Part shown: one piece after another, positions 59,460 through 64,000 of the stretch
Numbering within the stretch: the first letter of the stretch is position 1
Layout: every line of letters starts with the position of its first letter
Assembly (NCBI GenBank): GCA_037013495.1
Contig: CM072812.1
Span: forward strand, 36,802,001-36,866,000
DNA length: 64,000 bases
Source: Hippophae tibetana
Taxonomy: Eukaryota > Streptophyta > Magnoliopsida > Rosales > Elaeagnaceae
Reading direction: 5' to 3'
The notes under the pieces: generated by a model
What the model was told of the DNA's origin: nothing
What the model saw: only the letters and a program-made list of their open reading frames with translations
Databases searched by the model: none
Translations under genes and position numbers: made by a program

Positions 59460-62400
59460 ACAAGACATTATTCAAAATTGACAAAACTTGCCCCTTTTTG
59501 TTGCTTTTTCACCATTTTCAAATGACCTAAAATTTTCAATTCAACACTTTTAAATTTAAAAAGTCCTTCGATGGTGAGTTAACGCATTTATTTTCTATAA
59601 CCATAAAAAACTATTGAATTTAAGTGTCCTACTTTTGAGATGAGAGAGTAACTGTTAAAATTAAATAAATGTGTTTCTTTTATTAAAAAAAATGGATGTT
59701 TATTGAATTTTCAACGTTTGTCTATTCTTATATGATTTTAAAAAATAATAAAAAATAAAACCTCACTATGTAGGCATGCGTAAGATTTGCAAAAAATCAC
59801 TATCTACTGTGAAAAAGCCTATTCCCTATAATTTTACTATAAATCACAAATAATATGTAACAATATTAATGTTAATTACAACAGTCATAAAAATATAATT
59901 ATGATTTTTATTTATATTATTAAAATTAAAATAAATAAAATAATTATTTAATTTTTTTACATTATTATTCATGTCTTTAAATAAACTAAAAAAATGCCTT
60001 ATTATTCAAGACTTCTTAAACTAGACTTATATGAATATATACCAAGTTATTGAGTTTAAATGAAATAATATAAATGTTTGTGATGTACAGATGAAGTTGA
60101 AATCTTCATATTAAGTCACTAGTATGACTACTATCTATTTGAAATAGGATAGCATGTCACTAGTATGACTACTATCTATTTGAAATATTATAGTTAATTG
60201 AGAGGTTATCTCACAAAATGAGGAATTTATTGCATCTGTTTCAGATGTTAGATAACATGAATCATGGGTACTCAAGAACAAAAAATAATTAATTAGTAAG
60301 ATAAAACAAAAAAAATTACATATATCTAATTTCATATTAGTTATAAAGGATCAATCTATATGTAATGATTGTATTAAGAGATTACTAGAATTAAGTAAAT
60401 AACATTTTTATGTTTTAAGAGTTCAATCATAGATTATTAAATGTCAAGTTTTATTTAATTTAAATTAAAAATTTTACCGCTTTCTAACTACGCTCCACCA
60501 CTCCACTTAATAATGACTAAATGATGATGTGTTTTGATAGATAAATAATTGATCAAAATATATGATAATATATTTTAATAATTTATACTTTTCATAAATG
60601 TCAAAATAAACTAAAAAATAAAATGATAATTATGTTAATCATCTATCTTGTTAATTAATTAAAATATATATTATTTAATTGGGTTAACTAAATATTTAAT
60701 TAATTAATATAAATTAAAAATATTTAAAAACAAATAAGGTAGTCATGTATGTGCTTGTTGTATATAAGTAATGACATTTTGACGTGTGTGTTTGTTTGTT
60801 TTACAAGTAATGGTATTTTGATAATTTCTTTAATTAAAAGTTATTTATGAAATAAATAAGCATATTTAATCTAATTAATATTGAATTAAAATTGTACACA
60901 TCAATAGAAAATATGATTTCCTAAATGGCGTGGAGGTTAGTGGGAGTGTAGGAATAGGATTCCTAATGGCACACAAATTGGTTGTGTATAAGACTCCTTA
61001 AATTGAATGAAATTAGGAGCTATATTCCTAATCAAATACTAATTCATGAAACTACCCAACTCTTATCAATACATTATATGTGGCGATAATTTAAAAGAGA
61101 TGGAGAAAGTGTTTTTTTTTCCTACACACTCAATTGAGAGAAAACAAATATTGCACGATTTCTGTCTGACAAAATATTGCAATATTTCATAGGTGGAGAG
61201 AAATAGGTCTTTGAGTAAAGATCAATTTTTTCTTGTGTAGTTGATTCACAAGAACATCCATATGTTCCATTTGTAAATAGTTAGGAGTATAGCTCAAAAA
61301 ATCATGGTAGATTTCATCAATTCATTATACATTAATAGTTATTTATTCTTATAATCAATTAAATTATTAATATAATAACATTTTAATAATTTATATTTTT
61401 TTTATTTTCTACTTATACCTATAACTTTGACTTTAAAAATAAAAGTATAAATTTTATTATGTAAAAACAATTTTAAAACCAATAGTTGCCATTGTTTGGA
61501 GTCGTGAGCCACATATGTAAAAAGTGTAAATAGTTAAAAAATAAAAGTGTAAATAAAAGTGTAAATAATTATTAATATTATTTTATTTTAAAATCAATAG
61601 TTTCCATTATTAGTTTAAATTTGAATGGACATGTTTTATAATCCACTTCAAATATATCTAGATCAAATTATTATTAAAAATATAAATAAATGTGTATTTT
61701 ACTTTATAATATGTTATATTTAAATATTATACATACTATAATTACATTAAATTATTATTTTTAATTATAAAAATAAAAATTAAATTTAAATCTTTATAAT
61801 AATTTAATTGGTCTTCCAACATACTATTATTCTTGTAATTCTTGATTGTGATTATAAATAATAAATTTTATTATAAATTTTACTAATGATGAACAAATTT
61901 AAATTTAAAATATGTATATATTATGTTTTACATATGATAATAATTTATAAATAAGTTTAAAACTTAATTCAATCTTATCTGATGCCCAAAAGTTTAATGT
62001 ACTCAAATTCAAATTGATTTGGGTTGATTATTTTATCTGATTGGTTTCAAATTGAGAATCTTTAAATTTTATTAAGATTATATATGATTTAAATTAATAA
62101 AAAAGACTATTATGATCCAATGAGCACCCCTAATCTAATGGAACATAATTCATAAATAGTCTAATCCAAAAATGACAAGAACTAATCAATTTATATAAAT
62201 ATCGAGTTCATGACTAATATATGTATTATTTATAGCTAAGAACAAAATGGATAAAAAAAAGAGGGCATTAATTAGAAGGTACATTTAAACAAGAAAAAAA
62301 CATTAACTTATTAATAATACTTCTTTTTTGGTTGTAAAATCCTAAACTCTAAATCATAAATCCAAAATTCAAAATCCAAAATCTTACATCGATTAAATTT
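59460..62400. other. AT-rich spacer
   Basis: No gene is recognised. Bases 60900-61300 are less AT-rich and contain short pyrimidine runs and a GGAATAGGATTCC palindrome near 60951; they may be a fragment of an LTR but have no partner in the window. Confidence 0.45.
60115..60187. repeat. 41-bp tandem duplication
   Basis: GTCACTAGTATGACTACTAT and the following CTATTTGAAATA occur at 60115-60146 and, identically, at 60156-60187. Confidence 0.9.
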
Positions 62401-62414
62401 AACGTTATTTTAGT

Positions 62415-62419
<5 letters not shown>

Positions 62420-62446
<27 letters not shown>

Positions 62447-62447
62447 T
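62420..62447. repeat. (TA)n microsatellite
   Basis: An alternating T/A run of about 28 bases. Confidence 0.95.
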
Positions 62448-62819
62448 AAATTATACCTTTGAATTACCAATTATGTTTCTTTTGTGTTTTTTGTCGTTAG
62501 ATATAAATATCCACTGTATTAGATTTTTAATTCGACAGATACCAATGTTCTTAAAACTCTACAAAGTGAGCATAAGAATCAATCGGGTGAAAACCCAATC
62601 CACCATTTGCAGAAGTATAACCAGATAAACAAAAATCCCATGAATATAATAGTAAAGAGGAATACTACCATAAATTAAAGCCTCAAAATAAAAAATATAT
62701 TTTATATTAAAATTATTAAAATTAAAATAAATAAAATATTTATTTAATCATTCATATTATCATTTATTTTATTAGAAATAAAAATATAAAATTCTTAATT
62801 ATTCACATCTAGTTAAACT

Positions 62820-64000
62820 CAACTTAGAGGTGTATATGTAAGAGGATTGAATAATTGCTCGAGATAGTCCTAACCGGTCTAGGATGGATGGTCATAGGGA
62901 TGTTTCCTGGGCATCTATGGATGGAAAACTTTGTACTTTATGGGTGGTAGGTCATGCCTTTGGTTGGGCTCAATCTGGGTATGAGTCAAGTCTCGTATAC
63001 TCTTAGCATTAGAAGATGCCACATGGACATTCTTTAGAAGCATATGACTTTGCGAGGCATTCTAGGATAACCTGAAATGTTATATTCATGATGTTGGGAT
63101 GGGTGTCGGTATTCACTTAGGCTCCTTAATCATGACCTAGTTAGGCTCATTATGGACGATCTGGAGTATGTACGGGTTTACCACTCAAGTAGGCCACAGG
63201 AGCACCAGAGGAACTAATGGCTGATTGAACCCCATAACTCCCATTTCAGTGTTAAAACTCATTCATTATTTCATTCTTTTTTTGAAGAATAAATTGTCTT
63301 TCTTTAAGAACACTTTCAATAACGATAATCGAAAGAGCATATAATTTTTTTCAAATATTCTTTGAATGAATTGGTGAATGGAATAATAGACAATCATTTC
63401 TTCACAAATATGAATGAATTGGATGAGTGAACAGTCTCTTTGTACCTCCATTTGTGTATATTCATTTCTATACATATATTGAAAAATTTCAAATATATAG
63501 TCGTTGGAATCATCTTGTCGAGAGGATTCTAGAATTGGTTTACTTCCCAAAGAATTAAGATGGGAGTGGATGACTAAGGATTGGACCATATTATGTCTAT
63601 GTCTGACAAACTAGACTGATTTTTTTCTCTGTCCTATGCAACAATAGTTTAGGCTAGCACCCACTCGTATTGTTAGTGTTGATAGAATTCTCCTTTTTTT
63701 GTTACCCACCAAATTTTGATGGATGCCTAACCGGTACACTAACTTTCAGATGGTGGTTCAAAATTTTCAAGTAATGCATGGTTTTTTAAATTTGTGTAGG
63801 GGCTACTCAATCGAGTAGAAAATTATGCATGAGGAAACACTTTAGGCTGTGTTGTCTTGATCGACTAGCTAAGCTTTTCTATCCCATGGTCGAGAAAGCC
63901 TTACTTGCTAGAGTCTGAGAAATACTACAATATTTTATTTTTGATCTAGTTTTTATTTCATCTAGTCAAGCATAATCGTTCTCACAGACGATGACAAATG
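62820..64000. other. Less AT-rich, unclassified end of the window
   Basis: Base composition rises in G/C from about 62820 (words such as GGATGGATGGTCATAGGG and GGTAGGTCATGCC). It looks like degraded coding or LTR sequence but shows no family motif on either strand. It contains the open frame 63266-63589 described separately. Confidence 0.4.
63266..63589 (-). CDS. Unrecognised open frame, 107 aa
   Basis: A complete ATG-to-stop frame. The N-terminal half is polar (SSRQDDSNDYIFEIFQYMYR), followed by EYTQMEVQRDCSLIQ and a hydrophobic-basic C-terminus with several Phe/Lys pairs (FLKKDNLFFKKRMK). I do not recognise a domain, and no splice-linked neighbour exons were found. It is the longest frame in the last 17 kb of the window and its amino-acid use looks less repeat-like than the other chance frames, but it may still be chance or a decayed fragment. 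Confidence 0.25.
   Translation of the reverse strand: MVQSLVIHSHLNSLGSKPILESSRQDDSNDYIFEIFQYMYRNEYTQMEVQRDCSLIQFIHICEEMIVYYSIHQFIQRIFEKNYMLFRLSLLKVFLKKDNLFFKKRMK

Noticed and set aside
60900..61300. Possible solo LTR or TRIM
   Set aside because: Composition fits, but no TG..CA borders with a target duplication and no second copy in the window.
1..64000. tRNA and rRNA genes, CRISPR arrays, bacterial-type operons
   Set aside because: None seen. The sequence is eukaryotic and its short repeats do not have the regular repeat-spacer form of CRISPR.

Overview
The window is nuclear DNA of a flowering plant, most likely a eudicot. It is very AT-rich, has introns with GT..AG borders, carries plant-specific gene families (an AP2/ERF factor, a plant-type U14 snoRNA cluster, a MULE, a CACTA element, Athila-type Ty3/gypsy and Ty1/copia elements) and contains an old integrated caulimovirid fragment. 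There are only three convincing host loci; the rest is decayed mobile DNA and AT-rich spacer.

Layout. 1-5.0 kb: the 3' part of a decayed copia element followed by two ~1.09 kb LTR copies in the same orientation. 6.6-8.9 kb: a minus-strand cluster of four U14 (SNORD14-type) box C/D snoRNA copies driven from a promoter with a TATA box, two telo-boxes and two Site II motifs. 9.3-11.06 kb: an inverted solo LTR of the gypsy family whose larger fragment lies at 29-33 kb. 13.76-20.38 kb (minus): a six-exon gene for a 285-residue REG-2/HDHD3-like HAD-fold protein with a likely organelle transit peptide; its last intron holds a 3.1 kb copia element in antisense orientation, with both LTRs and a GAGAA target-site duplication. 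22.2-27.2 kb: a CACTA (TNP2) transposon remnant, butted against a 5'-truncated copia fragment with a 143-bp LTR (27.24-28.50 kb). 29.09-33.41 kb: the 3' end of an Athila-type gypsy element (integrase, long 3' untranslated part, 2 kb LTR rich in ABRE motifs). 33.4-38.2 kb: a decayed MULE transposase convergent with a small GRF-zinc-finger gene whose promoter region carries a very strong G-quadruplex motif. 39.2-42.3 kb: an endogenous caulimovirid fragment (RT/RNase H, a second ORF, a GGGCC-containing short repeat, a promoter-like end). 45.0-46.4 kb (minus): a two-exon ABR1-like (group X) ERF transcription factor whose expected start codon is out of frame. 47.8-48.3 kb (minus): a copia gag remnant. 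53.1-59.4 kb: a large AT-rich noncoding block made of nested duplications. 62.8-64.0 kb: less AT-rich, unclassified sequence.

How it fits together. The host genes are unrelated: U14 serves 18S rRNA maturation, the HAD protein is probably an organellar phosphatase-fold protein, and the ERF is a stress/hormone-type transcriptional regulator. They are separated by layers of transposons, and several insertions or truncations can be read from junctions. A recurring decay signature is Cys-to-Tyr replacement in zinc-binding motifs of the mobile elements, as expected from C-to-T decay of methylated DNA.
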